DNA from: Buchnera aphidicola (Melaphis rhois)
GTDB lineage: Bacteria; Pseudomonadota; Gammaproteobacteria; Enterobacterales; Enterobacteriaceae
Length of the DNA: 64,000 nucleotides
Assembly (NCBI RefSeq): GCF_005080745.1
Contig: NZ_CP033004.1
Coordinates: forward strand, 195,708 to 259,707
Direction of reading: 5' to 3'
The notes under the pieces are model-generated. The model did not search any database. It saw only the letters and a program-made list of their open reading frames with translations, and had not been told where the DNA came from. Below are positions 29,317 to 39,896 of this stretch, piece by piece; the stretch's first letter is position 1; each line of letters starts with the position of its first letter. The position numbers and the translations under genes are program-made.

Positions 29317-30075
29317 TTATTTAAAATAATTTTGATGTATTTTAGGTATGTTTCTTGTATACAAATTGTATAATAAATCTCGAATAATTTTTGAAAATTG
29401 TTTTGATGCTAAGGTGACAAACTGTTCAAACTTTGATACAGCGTAATTGTCTGAACTGTCAGATATGGATTTAATAATTAAAAAAGGTTTCTTAAATTGG
29501 TAGCATACTTGAGCAATTGCTGTTGATTCCATATCTACAGCGATTGCTGTAGGAAAATTTTTTTTTAAAATCTTTCGAGATTCTATTTTACTAATAAATG
29601 AATCTCCACTTATTATAAGATCTGTTTTATATTTAATTTTAGATTTTATTATACATGTTTCAGCTAATCTCATCATAAAATTATTTACTAAAAATAATTT
29701 AGGAAAATTTTGTATTTGCCCTAAACTATAACCAAATACTGTAAGATCTACGTCGTGATAGCATGTGCTGTTAGGAAGAACTATATTTCCTGGTATTAAT
29801 TCCATATTTAAACTCCCGGCAGTGCCGATATTAATTATTAAATCTAATTTACACAAATTTAATAATATAGTACACGCTACGCTAGAAGCTACTTTCCCAA
29901 TTCCTGATTTAATTAGTATGATATTTATATTGTATAATTTTCCTATATATAATGTTTTATTATATACCTTGGTTCGTTTTAAAGGTTGGATGTAATTTCG
30001 TAAAGATGCAATTTCTTTATCTAAAGCACCGATAATTCCAATTGTGACGTTTTTTTTAAGTAGTATATTTTTCAT
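29317..30075 (-). CDS. mtn: 5'-methylthioadenosine/S-adenosylhomocysteine nucleosidase
   Basis: Cleaves adenine from S-adenosylhomocysteine and methylthioadenosine. It has 252 residues; E. coli Mtn has 232, so there is an N-terminal extension and a longer C-terminus. Catalytic residues: Glu in IGIIGALDKEIASL, Glu in AVDMESTAIAQVC and Asp in SISDSSDNY. The TAGSLN ribose site is intact. With speDE gone, methylthioadenosine should no longer be produced by polyamine synthesis, so clearing SAH is the likely role (inference). Confidence 0.95.
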   Translation of the reverse strand: MKNILLKKNVTIGIIGALDKEIASLRNYIQPLKRTKVYNKTLYIGKLYNINIILIKSGIGKVASSVACTILLNLCKLDLIINIGTAGSLNMELIPGNIVLPNSTCYHDVDLTVFGYSLGQIQNFPKLFLVNNFMMRLAETCIIKSKIKYKTDLIISGDSFISKIESRKILKKNFPTAIAVDMESTAIAQVCYQFKKPFLIIKSISDSSDNYAVSKFEQFVTLASKQFSKIIRDLLYNLYTRNIPKIHQNYFK

Positions 30076-30108
30076 ATTAAAAGGTATTTAATGAGTTATT
30101 GTTATTTG

Positions 30109-30453
30109 TTAAGTACTAAATGAAGCTCCGCAACTGCAAGTAGTTTTCGCTTTCGGATTAAATATAGTGAACTTTGATCCGTTTAAATTTTCTTGATAAT
30201 CTATTTTCCCGCCTGATAAATATTGCAAACTAATAGGATCAACCACAAGAGATACTCCAAATTGAGTGATAATTATGTCATCGTGATATTTTTGTGTATC
30301 GAACTTAAAATTATATTGAAAACCGCTGCATCCTCCCCCAGTAATGTAAATTCTGAGTTTAAGATGAGATATATTTTTTTCTTTAGTAATAAGATGAATC
30401 TTTTTGATAGCTGAATCAGAGAAAGATAAAGGTAATTTTTTTTTGTATATCAT
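30109..30453 (-). CDS. erpA: Iron-sulfur cluster insertion protein ErpA
   Basis: A-type Fe-S carrier of 114 residues (E. coli 114) that delivers clusters to apoproteins. The three ligand cysteines are in [12 protein letters not shown] and [11 protein letters not shown], and [17 protein letters not shown] is the family signature. It lies downstream of ftsZ on the same strand, after a terminator-like hairpin, and starts 33 bases before mtn is reached. GrxD in this window is another Fe-S carrier. Confidence 0.96.
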   Translation of the reverse strand: MIYKKKLPLSFSDSAIKKIHLITKEKNISHLKLRIYITGGGCSGFQYNFKFDTQKYHDDIIITQFGVSLVVDPISLQYLSGGKIDYQENLNGSKFTIFNPKAKTTCSCGASFST

Positions 30454-30628
30454 AAAGTGTACTCCAATTTGAAATATTGTGCGTTTTAATTGTATTTTGA
30501 ACTAATTTTTGATATTTAAAAACAAATAGCATTTATTTTGTATGTAATATAGACTATTTAAATTATGTATAAGTATTCTTAAATACGTTTCTGTTGATCT
30601 AATTTATTTTCTTGTTATATCATAGTTT

Positions 30629-30657
30629 AAAAAACAAAGATTTTTATTTAGATCTTT
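30629..30657 (-). terminator. Terminator at the end of the dcw cluster
   Basis: On the minus strand AAAGAT / ATCTTT form a 6-bp stem with a 10-base loop, then G and a run of six T (30634-30629). The stem overlaps the last codons of ftsZ. It would end the long mur-fts transcript before erpA. Confidence 0.5.
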
Positions 30658-31804
30658 TTCTTAAAAAAGCAGGAATATCTAAGTAATTAATATCGTTCTT
30701 ATTCAATAATGTTTTATTTTTTTTGTTTTGTTTATTTATATTTTGGATATTATCATGTGTATTTTGAAGTTTATGTTCCATCATCTTGAAGTTGAATAGT
30801 TCTTTACGTGAGTATGTATTTTGTGAAAAATTTAGGTCTGTAGACGCTTTTTCTGTTCTAATTCCTGTTGCTACTACTGTTACACGGATAGTATCGTTCA
30901 TTTCTGTGTCTAAAGATGTTCCAATTACTACAGTAGTATTATCTGAAGAAAAAGATCGGATAATATTACCTACAGTTTCGAATTCGTCTAATTTCATATT
31001 GAGACCGGAAGCAATGTTTATTAATATTCCTTGTGCACCAGATAAATTAATATCTTCCAGAAGTGGACTAGATATAGCAATTTCAGCTGCTTCTTTTGCT
31101 CTATTTTCGCCAGAAGAAATTCCGGTACCCATCATAGCATATCCCATTTCAGACATTACAGTACGTATATCAGCAAAATCTACGTTAATTAAACCAGGTT
31201 TAGTTATAAGTTCTGCTATTCCTTGTACTGCCCCTTTTAAAATATCATTAGCTGAGCTAAAAGCATCTAGCAAAGATATACCTTTATTTAGTACTGTTAA
31301 TAATTTGTCGTTTGGAATAATAATGAGTGAATCCACGAATTTTGATAGTTCTATTATACCTTGTTCTGCATAAGTTGTTCTTTTTTTACCTTCAAAATTA
31401 AAAGGTTTAGTTACTACAGCCACTGTTAGAATTCCTAATTCTTTGGTAATTTCTGCAATTACCGGAGCTGCACCTGTACCGGTTCCCCCCCCCATACCAG
31501 ATGCTATAAAAACCATATCTGAACCTTCTAAGATTGATTTTAAGTTGTCTCTGTCTTCTTCAGCTGCATTTCGACCAATTTTTGGATCAGCTCCAGCTCC
31601 TAACCCTTTTGTAATATGACTTCCAATTTGTATTGTTTTTCCAACTTCTATTTTTCGTAATGCTTGCGTATCTGTATTAATAGCAAAAAATTCTACTCCT
31701 TCAATGTGTTCTCGAACCATATGTTCTACTGCATTACCTCCACCTCCTCCTACTCCAACTACTTTGATGATTGCATCATTATTTTTTTCTACAGGTTCAA
31801 ACAT
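30644..31804 (-). CDS. ftsZ: Cell division GTPase FtsZ
   Basis: Tubulin-like GTPase that forms the Z ring; 386 residues (E. coli 383). The GTP loop [13 protein letters not shown] and the N-terminal [14 protein letters not shown] are intact, the T7 loop contains [12 protein letters not shown], and the C-terminal peptide [13 protein letters not shown] that binds FtsA is conserved. A variable Asn/Lys-rich linker lies between. Last gene of the dcw cluster, 29 bases after ftsA. Confidence 0.98.
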   Translation of the reverse strand: MFEPVEKNNDAIIKVVGVGGGGGNAVEHMVREHIEGVEFFAINTDTQALRKIEVGKTIQIGSHITKGLGAGADPKIGRNAAEEDRDNLKSILEGSDMVFIASGMGGGTGTGAAPVIAEITKELGILTVAVVTKPFNFEGKKRTTYAEQGIIELSKFVDSLIIIPNDKLLTVLNKGISLLDAFSSANDILKGAVQGIAELITKPGLINVDFADIRTVMSEMGYAMMGTGISSGENRAKEAAEIAISSPLLEDINLSGAQGILINIASGLNMKLDEFETVGNIIRSFSSDNTTVVIGTSLDTEMNDTIRVTVVATGIRTEKASTDLNFSQNTYSRKELFNFKMMEHKLQNTHDNIQNINKQNKKNKTLLNKNDINYLDIPAFLRKRSK

Positions 31805-31833
31805 ATATTTATGTCCATTGTTTTTTGATATGA

Positions 31834-33096
31834 TTATAGTTCTTTTTTTATCCAGTGACTAATATACTGAAACCATTTTTTAAAAATATTTTTAGTTTCA
31901 TTATGTTTTTGATAATGTTGGAAATGTTCTTTCCCATAGTATAGCAAACCTATTGCAGTAGAATAGTTAGATTTTGAAATATCATGATTTACTAAGCTGC
32001 TAATTTTAGTTGGTATTCCTATTCTTATAGGCATATTAAAAATTTTTTTAGCACTGCTTTTGAGCGATTTAATTTGTGCAGCACCCCCAGTAAAAACTAT
32101 TCCTGATCTAAATTGATAAGAGTGATTTAATTTTTTGAGTTTTTCTTGTATATTTAAAATTTTGGTATTTATTAAATGTAATAATTCAGTGTATCTTGGC
32201 TCAATTACTTCTATTAGCGTACTTTGTTTGAATGTTTTGATATGTTTATTGTTATCATTAGTTATTTGAATTTGTTCACATAGTTCTGATGAAGAACAAG
32301 CTTCGGCATATCCGTATTGAATTTTTATTGTTTCAGCTTGCACGAAAGGAATATTAAACGCATAAGATATATCATTTGTTACAGTATTTCCAGCGTATGG
32401 AATAACACAGCTATATTGTAATATACCGTTAGTGTATATAGTAATATCTATTGTTCCGCTTCCAATATCTGCCATGCATACACCTAATTGACATTCATCT
32501 TTGGTTAGTACTGCTTTACTAGAAGCTAATCCAGAAAAAATAATATGATTAACTTTTAAACCACATGCTTCTATTGCTTTAATTATATTTTTTTTCATTT
32601 CAGAATTACATGTAATCAAATGGACTTTTGCTTTTATTCTTTTACCAGATAGTCCAATAGGATTATTTATACCAGAGTGTTCATCAATGTAATATTCTTG
32701 TGGTATGATGTGCAAGATGTGATGTTTATCTTTTATTCGTACGCATTTTGCTGTATGTATTACATTATCTATATCGTTTTTTGTAACTTCGTCATTATAT
32801 ATAGGTACCATTCCTATTTCATTTTGACAAGTTATATATTTATTAGATAGTGCTAAATATACAGAAGATATTTGGCAGTCAGCCATGTTTTCAGCTTGAT
32901 TAATAGAATTTTTTACGCATTTTATAATCGATTTTAAATCGTTTATTATGCCTTGGTTTATTCCTTTTGAAGGACAAATACCAATTCCAATAATGTTGAC
33001 TATACCATCTATTAACATTTCTCCTACTAAAGTAACTACTTTAGTAGTGCCAATATCTAACCCAACTATTAAATCTCTATTTCTTTCTTTAATCAT
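31834..33096 (-). CDS. ftsA: Cell division protein FtsA
   Basis: Actin-like protein that anchors FtsZ to the membrane; 420 residues, equal to E. coli. The first phosphate loop is [11 protein letters not shown], with [14 protein letters not shown] as the second and [13 protein letters not shown] as the adenosine motif. The C-terminal amphipathic helix ([17 protein letters not shown]) that inserts in the membrane is retained. It lies between ftsQ and ftsZ. ZipA is not seen in this window. Confidence 0.96.
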   Translation of the reverse strand: MIKERNRDLIVGLDIGTTKVVTLVGEMLIDGIVNIIGIGICPSKGINQGIINDLKSIIKCVKNSINQAENMADCQISSVYLALSNKYITCQNEIGMVPIYNDEVTKNDIDNVIHTAKCVRIKDKHHILHIIPQEYYIDEHSGINNPIGLSGKRIKAKVHLITCNSEMKKNIIKAIEACGLKVNHIIFSGLASSKAVLTKDECQLGVCMADIGSGTIDITIYTNGILQYSCVIPYAGNTVTNDISYAFNIPFVQAETIKIQYGYAEACSSSELCEQIQITNDNNKHIKTFKQSTLIEVIEPRYTELLHLINTKILNIQEKLKKLNHSYQFRSGIVFTGGAAQIKSLKSSAKKIFNMPIRIGIPTKISSLVNHDISKSNYSTAIGLLYYGKEHFQHYQKHNETKNIFKKWFQYISHWIKKEL

Positions 33097-33120
33097 GTTT
33101 TTGTTTGGCCTATACTTATA

Positions 33121-33852
33121 TTATTTCCATTTTATGGCTATACCTGATTTATATCTTAAATCAATATATTGTATTTTTTTTCTTTTTACCTTTTCTTGAT
33201 ATTTTAAAATGTTCCAAATGTGCGTCAATTTTTTTAGCTGTGCAGAATTACTAATTCTACCTATAATTATTTCAATATTTTCTTGAGTTAGAAACTTTAA
33301 TGAATGCTGTGGAGTTAGTAGGATAGATTTTAATAATATGTTGTTATTTTTTAGTATATTTTTTATTATGTTGTAGTTTTGTAAAATTTCTTTTTCACTA
33401 TTTTTTGGTCCATAAAAATATGGAATATTGTTGATAGTTAATTTTTGTAATATATTTATTAGCGTTCCTTGTTTGTCTAGTATGTATGTATTATTCCAAT
33501 AAGCAATAGGGTGAATATCTACAATATGAATCAGTAATTTATCAGGCCATTCTTTTTTCACTGTTACTGACTTGATGGAAGGAAACGTTTTTAGTTTGTG
33601 TTGTATAAAAGTATCATACTGAGAGAAAAAATTACATGTTCTTCTTAGAGATAAAATAAAATGTTTAAGTTCTGTAATATTTAGTTTGTGAAATGTTCCT
33701 GTAATTATTAAGTTGCATAGTTTTTTTTTAGACAACTGTTGTGACATTTTTATAAGTATACAACTATTTACTACTATAAAAATAGTTGTATATAATATTA
33801 TTATGTATTTTAATATAATCCATACATTTTTACTATTTAATTTACATTTCAT
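33121..33852 (-). CDS. ftsQ: Cell division protein FtsQ
   Basis: Bitopic divisome protein of 243 residues (E. coli 276). One membrane segment (about 12-36), a POTRA domain (about 45-115, with the conserved FPSIKSVTVKKEWPDKLLIHI), and the beta domain ending in YIDLRYKSGIAIKWK are recognisable. Divergence is high, as is common for FtsQ in Buchnera. It follows ddlB by 28 bases and FtsL, its partner, is encoded upstream at the far end of the cluster. Confidence 0.9.
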   Translation of the reverse strand: MKCKLNSKNVWIILKYIIILYTTIFIVVNSCILIKMSQQLSKKKLCNLIITGTFHKLNITELKHFILSLRRTCNFFSQYDTFIQHKLKTFPSIKSVTVKKEWPDKLLIHIVDIHPIAYWNNTYILDKQGTLINILQKLTINNIPYFYGPKNSEKEILQNYNIIKNILKNNNILLKSILLTPQHSLKFLTQENIEIIIGRISNSAQLKKLTHIWNILKYQEKVKRKKIQYIDLRYKSGIAIKWK

Positions 33853-33880
33853 TTCGTATTATGTGTTTATTATGTTTGTT

Positions 33881-34801
33881 TTAATTAGCTGATTTTAAGA
33901 TTTTTAGAACTAACTTTTGAAAAGATATTTTAGCGTATTTAGCAGCTATAGGTATTAAGCTGTTCTTTGTCATACCAGGACATGTATTTATTTCCAGTAA
34001 CCAAAATGTTTGAGAATTGTCCATTATTAAGTCAATTCTTCCCCATCCTGTACAACCAAGAACATTCCAAGCTTTTCTTATTATTTTTTTTAGTTCTATT
34101 TCTTTATTATTACTTAATCCACTAGGACAAAAGTATTTGGTTGCTTTAGACGTATATTTAGATTCGTAGTTGTAAAAAATATTACTTGGACATATCCGAA
34201 TTGTAGGAAGAATTTCGTCTTCTAAAATGCCAATAGAATATTCTGATCCATATATAAATTTTTCAATAAGTATATCATTATCATATCGAAATGCTGTTGT
34301 ACAGGCATTGTATAAATAATCATATGAATGAATAAGTGATATACCAATACTAGATCCTTCAGTATTAGGTTTAATAATTAGAGGTAATTTCAATTCAGAA
34401 ACGTTATTTATGAGTGTTATTGCAGTCATTGTTTTAAATTGTTTAATATTTATAAAATAATAAGGAATAATTGGTAAATTGATGCTATGCCATAGTAATT
34501 TTGTTTTCATTTTATCAATAGAAATAGCAGATGATAAAATTTTACTTCCTGTATAAGCGATATTTAAGTGTGTTAATACTCCTTGTATAATTCCATTTTC
34601 ACCTTCTTTTCCATGTAAAGCAATAAATGCCTTTTTAAATCCTTGGTTAGGTAACTGATTAATGGGAAAGTATTTTGTATCTATAGGATACGCATTTATT
34701 TTAGATTTTAGTAAATTATTTAATATGTTGTGTCCAGATAATAATGATATATTTCTTTCTTGGGATGTACCACCAAATAGTACTGCTATTTTTTCAATCA
34801 T
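33881..34801 (-). CDS. ddlB: D-alanine-D-alanine ligase
   Basis: ATP-grasp ligase, 306 residues (E. coli DdlB 306), that makes D-Ala-D-Ala for MurF. N-terminal IAVLFGGTSQERNISLLSG, the KPNTEGSSIGIS loop, and the metal-binding LEINTCPGMTKNSLIP are intact. It follows murC by four bases. Its frame is unbroken, unlike MurF, which uses its product. Confidence 0.96.
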   Translation of the reverse strand: MIEKIAVLFGGTSQERNISLLSGHNILNNLLKSKINAYPIDTKYFPINQLPNQGFKKAFIALHGKEGENGIIQGVLTHLNIAYTGSKILSSAISIDKMKTKLLWHSINLPIIPYYFINIKQFKTMTAITLINNVSELKLPLIIKPNTEGSSIGISLIHSYDYLYNACTTAFRYDNDILIEKFIYGSEYSIGILEDEILPTIRICPSNIFYNYESKYTSKATKYFCPSGLSNNKEIELKKIIRKAWNVLGCTGWGRIDLIMDNSQTFWLLEINTCPGMTKNSLIPIAAKYAKISFQKLVLKILKSAN

Positions 34802-34805
34802 AAAA

Positions 34806-36269
34806 TTATTCCTTATTCAATTTTTTAAGGTTTTTGATAATATAATCATCTATTATAACGTTTATGTCTCCGGCGCCTTGTATTAACAGTAAATCGTTTC
34901 CTGATAATTTTTTTATCAATGTTGTAAATATCGTATTATAGTTGTATATCAAAGTAATTGACATTTTTTTATATTTGTATAATTCATTATATAAAGTTAG
35001 ACTATCTGATCCTGAAATTATATTTTCGTTAGCTGAATACACTTCTAAAATGAAAAGTTCATCTACTTTTAGTAAAGTATTTATAAATTGATCAAATAAA
35101 TAATAAGTACGAGTGTATCTATGAGGTTGAAATACCATTATTAAGTTTTTTCTTGGCCATCCAGATCTAGCAGTATCGATACTAGCAGAAATTTCGTTTG
35201 GATGGTGACCATAGTCTTTAATAATAGTAATTGTTTTATTTTTGTCCAATTGGTTATTAATTAAAAATTTTCCACATAATTCGAATCTTCTTTCAACACC
35301 TCTAAAATTTTTTAATGATTTAAGAATATTAATATCGCTAATGTTTTCTTTGGTTGCAACAGTTATTGCTGCTGTTGCATTAAGAGCATTATGTTTACCT
35401 GGTATATTTAAAGTTACATGTAATGTTGGCTTATTTTTCCTTGTTACTGTAAAATTACTAGAAAATTTTTGTTGCTTATATTCGCTTATTTGTACATCAG
35501 AATCTAGACTAAATCCATAAGTAATAATATTGCAATTTATCGATGAAATAATACTTCTGGCGTTTTTGTCATCTATGCATATTATTACTGTTCCATAAAA
35601 AGGGAGATTTTTAATAAATTTAATATAAGCTAATTTAATATTATCGAAATTTTCGTGATAGTTTTCTAAATGGTCATTGTTAATATTAGTTAATACAATT
35701 ATAATTGGTCTTAAATATAAAAAAGAAGCATCACTTTCGTCTGCTTCTATTATGTAATAAGGACTATTTCCTAATTGAATTTTGTTGTTTTTGTTCTTTA
35801 TATATCCTCCATTTATAAGTGTTGGATCTAAATTACTATTATAGAATATGTTAAAAGTTATTGCAGAAGTAGTGGTTTTTCCGTGTGTTCCGGAAAATGC
35901 TATCCCATATTTATATCGTATTATTTCTGCAAGCATTTCTCCTCTTAATATTATAGGTATGTTTAGAATTTTAGCTTGTATTACTTCAGGATTATAATGC
36001 GAGATTGCACTGGATATTACTACAACGTTAGCATTCTTAACATTTTTTTTTGAGTGTTTAAAAAATATTTTTACTCCTAAATTAATTAACTTTTTTGTAA
36101 TGCAAGTATGAACTAGGTCAGATCCGCTGACTATATAACCTTGTTTTAGCAAAATTTCAGCTATTCTACTCATTCCTACGCCACCAATTCCTACAAAATG
36201 AATGTAATTTACATTGTTCATTTTAGTTATGAGAAAGTTAAGATAGTCGTCATGTTTTTTAGTTTTCAT
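34806..36269 (-). CDS. murC: UDP-N-acetylmuramate-L-alanine ligase
   Basis: Adds L-Ala to UDP-MurNAc. I use the ATG at 36269 (487 residues; E. coli 491), which gives MKTKKHDDYLNF and the nucleotide-binding HFVGIGGVGMSRIAEIL at the expected distance; a TTG at 36320 would add 17 residues. The ATP loop SGTHGKTTTSA, AEADESDASFLYL, PGKHNALNATAA and DYGHHPNEISA are intact. It has no homopolymer frame break, in contrast to murD, murE and murF. It starts 58 bases after the murG stop. Confidence 0.94.
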   Translation of the reverse strand: MKTKKHDDYLNFLITKMNNVNYIHFVGIGGVGMSRIAEILLKQGYIVSGSDLVHTCITKKLINLGVKIFFKHSKKNVKNANVVVISSAISHYNPEVIQAKILNIPIILRGEMLAEIIRYKYGIAFSGTHGKTTTSAITFNIFYNSNLDPTLINGGYIKNKNNKIQLGNSPYYIIEADESDASFLYLRPIIIVLTNINNDHLENYHENFDNIKLAYIKFIKNLPFYGTVIICIDDKNARSIISSINCNIITYGFSLDSDVQISEYKQQKFSSNFTVTRKNKPTLHVTLNIPGKHNALNATAAITVATKENISDINILKSLKNFRGVERRFELCGKFLINNQLDKNKTITIIKDYGHHPNEISASIDTARSGWPRKNLIMVFQPHRYTRTYYLFDQFINTLLKVDELFILEVYSANENIISGSDSLTLYNELYKYKKMSITLIYNYNTIFTTLIKKLSGNDLLLIQGAGDINVIIDDYIIKNLKKLNKE

Positions 36270-36327
36270 AATTAGTGAATATATGAAGTTGTTATATAAT
36301 TGTAGATTAGTAAAATTCAATGATATT

Positions 36328-37388
36328 TTAATTAATATTATTTGTATTTTCGATAATAGTAGTAATAGTTTTAGTAGGATTATTTTTATGCTTAGAATAT
36401 ATTTTTTTTGCCATAATAATAAGTTTCTTGCGAGTTATTTTTTCTAAAATTTTAATTATTTTATTTTTAAGAAGACAATTTTGTTCTACTATTATTGCTC
36501 CCCCTTTTATTTGTAATGGATAGGCATTCCAGTACTGATGTTTGTTTCTGTGAGGAAAAGGGATAAATATAGCTGGAAGACCAATGTATTCAATTTCACT
36601 TACTGTAAGTGCACCGGAACGACAAACAACCATATCAGCCCAACTATATGCTTCGGCCATATTTTTGATAAAATCAGTTATTTTATATGGATGTATTTCA
36701 AACTTCTTATAGTTTTTTAACGTTTTAATTATATTGTTTTTTCCTGCTTGATGCCAAATGATAATTTTATTTTTTAAAGTATAAGCTATTTTAGGAAATG
36801 TGATATTAAGTATATTAGCTCCTTGACTTCCACCTAAAATCAATATTTTAAGTGGACCAATTCTGTATTTAAATCGAGACATGGGATTTGGTAAATCCAT
36901 AATTTTTTTTCTTAATGGGTTACCTACTGTTTCTGCATTTAATGCTGTTTTCGGAAATGCTTGCATTACACGAGTTGAAAATTTGGATAATATTTTATTA
37001 GATAATCCCATAGTTCTATTTTGTTCATGAATTAATAATGGTTTTTTATATAGAATTGATACTAACCCTCCTGGGAAAGAGATATATCCTCCCATTCCTA
37101 ATATTATATCAGGATTTATTTTTTTTATAATTGAGCTAGCTTGATAACAAGATCGAAAAATTTGAAAAAAAAATTTAATTAAATTAAAAATATTTTTTTT
37201 TTAATAGTGCGTATGTTAATATACTCAATAGGAATTCCATGATTAGGTATTATATTAGATTCCATTCTGTTAGACGTGCCTAGCCAAGATACATTCCAAC
37301 CTCGTTTTATTAATGCATTAGCAATAATTAGCCCAGGGAAAATATGTCCACAAGTACCACCAGCCATAATCATTATTTTTTTTTTCAT
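36328..37388 (-). CDS. murG: Lipid II synthase MurG, frame broken in a poly(A) run
   Basis: GT28 glycosyltransferase that adds GlcNAc to lipid I at the inner membrane. Residues 1-64 (MKKKIMIMAGGTCGHIFPGL through YINIRTIKKK) run into a stop at 37179. One extra A in the coding-strand run at 37202-37193 (A10 to A11) gives NIFNLIKFFFQIFRS then IIKKINPDIILGMGGYISFPGG and on to the end, about 353 residues against 355. Donor-site motifs GGSQGANILN and VCRSGALTVSE are intact. The start overlaps the ftsW stop (ATGA). Another A10 run right after the start codon (37385-37376) is in frame. Confidence 0.9.
37193..37202 (-). repeat. A10 run (coding strand) at the murG frame break
   Basis: Plus strand T10. 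Eleven would fuse the two parts of MurG (TIKKKNIFNLIKF). Confidence 0.8.
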
Positions 37389-38568
37389 TTGAAGTCCTGA
37401 TAAAAATTTATTTTTATTCGTGTTTCGAAATCGATTCGTAACAATATAGCAATAGAAAGAGAAATAACTATTAAACTAGACCCACCGTAGCTAAGCAGTG
37501 GTAGAGTTAATCCTTTAGTTGGTAATATTCCGATTGCAGTACTAACGTTAATTAAAGTTTGACTAGCAATCCATACACCAATTGAATGAGCTAAATAGCC
37601 AGAGAAAATATCGTTATTATTTAATGCATTTCTACTGATATTTAATGCTCGAAACACAATAAAAAATATCATAGATAATATGATAGAAATTCCAAGATAT
37701 CCTAATTCTTCACCTATTATTGAAAAAATAAAATCAGTATGTGCTTCAGGTAAATATTCTAACTTTTGAATAGATTGTCCTAGACCTACTCCGAAGACAT
37801 TTCCTCTTCCTAACGCCATTAGCGATTGTGTTAATTGGTAACCCTTCCCGAATGGATCGTTCCAAGGATTTAAAAAAGATAATATTCGTTCACTACGATA
37901 AGGTGTAATCATGATTAATATAGTAGTTATTATTATACCTAAAAATATAATAGGTATAAATTTCCAAATTTGAACACCAGAAATAAATAGCAGAGATAAT
38001 GTAGTTATAAAATATATAGCTACTGTTCCTAGATCTGGTTCTATTAGCAGTAATATTGATATAATACATACTATTCCTATAGGTTTAATAAATCCAAAAA
38101 AACTATTAATAACTTCATGATGTTTACGTGATAGATAACGAGATAAATAGCATAATAGAGTAAGTTTAGATAATTCAGCAGGTTGTATATGTATTAAACC
38201 TATTTTGATCCATCTAGAAGAACCATTAATTGGAATACCTATTATCATAACTAGCAATAACATAATAATAGATATTAGAAGAATCTTTATACTATGATTG
38301 TTCCAAAAAAATATAGGAATTTGAAGAACAATATTTACTAAAAATAGGGTTAATATTAAATATACAATTTCCTTTTTTGTAAAAAAAAATAAATCTTTAT
38401 GTATATGATTAGCTATTGGCATAGAAGCAGAAGTTACCATAGTCAACCCGATCAGTATCAATATTATTGTACACCAAACTAATGTAGAATCGTATAGTTT
38501 TATTTTACTTAACGTTCTAGTATGTTTTTTTTTTGTTTTTTTTTGAATAGCAAATATTTAAGCTTCAT
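37385..38568 (-). CDS. ftsW: FtsW, lipid II polymerase of the septum, N-terminus behind a poly(A) frame break
   Basis: SEDS-family multi-spanning membrane protein (glycosyltransferase working with FtsI). The uninterrupted frame begins in the middle of the first membrane segment (TTG at 38461). An ATG at 38568 overlaps the murD stop (ATGA) and gives MKLKYLLFKKKQKKKHTRTL; one extra A in the run 38534-38525 (A10), or in the nearby A9 at 38544-38536, joins it to KIKLYDSTLVWCTIILILIG, which aligns with E. coli MYDRTLLW. The product would have about 394 residues (E. coli 414). EPDLGTV, FLNPWNDPFGKGYQLTQS, EAHTDFIF and KGLTLPLLSYGGSS motifs are intact. Confidence 0.88.
38525..38544 (-). repeat. A9-C-A10 tract (coding strand) at the ftsW N-terminus
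   Basis: Plus strand T10 (38525-38534), G, T9 (38536-38544). One extra base in either run joins the ATG at 38568 to the ftsW frame. Confidence 0.7.
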
Positions 38569-39895
38569 TGATGTATGTCTTTTATTAACTTCATAAAAAC
38601 ATTTCCTCGTTCTTCAAAGTTAGAAAATTGGTCTACACTACTACAAGCAGGAGATAATAGAACTATATCATGTGGTTTTAGTATTTTTTTTATAAAATAT
38701 ACTGTATCTTTTAATGTATTTAAACACATTGATTTCTCAGGGAACAGTGTGGATAATGTTCGTTGACTTTTTCCATAGCAATAAATAATTATGTTTTCGT
38801 GTTTTAAATAGGGTTTTAATAAAGAAAAATCGGCTAGTTTTCCGTCTCCTCCTAATATTAATCTAATTTTTCCTATTACATATGGCAATAAGTTATTAAT
38901 AGCTGATTGCGTACTACCAATATTTGTAGATTTAGAATCGTTAATCCATACAACATTATTTCTTTTATATACAAATTGAAAACGATGAGGTAATCCTAAA
39001 AATTGTTGTAGTGCTTTCAAACTAATTTTAATATCAATATTTAAATTATGAACAATAGATAATGCAGATAATGCATTTATATAATTGTGTTGACCTGATA
39101 TTAATAGTTTATTAGTATTTAACAATTTTGTTGATTTATAGCATAGCCAAATACAATTGTATATTTTTTTTAAGTGGTATTCTCCTTTTTTAACGCCAAA
39201 CGTAATGTTAGGTCGTGTTTTGATGTCTTTATTATATGATAATTCATCTTCTAAATTTAGAATAGACAATTTTGCTTTGTTATAAATTTTTAGTTTTTTT
39301 TGTCTATATTCAGTCATTCCTAATGGATACCTGTTCATGTGATCGGGACTAATATTAAGTACGCTTGCAATTTCAGGTTTCAGAGTAGAAGTAGTTTCTA
39401 ATTGAAAACTAGATAATTCTAGAATATATAATTCTGCTGAATGATTTAAAATATTTAGTGCAGGAATACCTATATTGCCCCCCATATACACTTTTAGACC
39501 AGATAATTGCAATATATTATTTACCATAGTTGTTACTGTACTTTTACCATTAGATCCAGTAATAGCAATTATAGGAACATTTGTTTCTCTGACGAACAAT
39601 TCAATGTCTCCGATAATTTCAATACCTTTTTTATGAGCATATATTAATGCTGGATGAGACAATGTTATTCCAGGACTTTTGATAATTAAATCAGATTCTC
39701 TGATCCATTCGTAATTTATTGAACCTATATGATAAGTTATATTTTTGAATAGTTTTATATTTTTAATATACTTTGAATTTGAATCGAAATTCATTATTTT
39801 AGGATAAATTTTTCGAGATACAAAAAAATGTAAGCAAGAAATTCCTGTTAATCCCATTCCAAGTATTAGTATTTTTTTTTATGATAATTATACAT
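38565..39895 (-). CDS. murD: UDP-MurNAc-L-Ala-D-Glu ligase MurD, N-terminus behind a poly(A) frame break
   Basis: Adds D-glutamate. The long frame opens only at an internal Met (39857), but upstream in that frame is KKILILGMGLTG, the E. coli VVIIGLGLTG. One extra A in the run 39880-39872 (A9 to A10) links it to an ATG at 39895, giving MYNYHKKKILILGMGLTG against E. coli MADYQGKNVVIIGLGLTG, total about 443 residues (E. coli 438). That ATG follows the mraY stop by one base. AITGSNGKSTVTTM, DHMNRYPLGM, SGQHNYINALSA and NDSKSTNIGST motifs are intact. Confidence 0.9.
39872..39880 (-). repeat. A9 run (coding strand) near the murD start
   Basis: Plus strand T9. Ten would put the ATG at 39895 in frame with the rest of MurD. 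Confidence 0.75.
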
Positions 39896-39896
39896 T

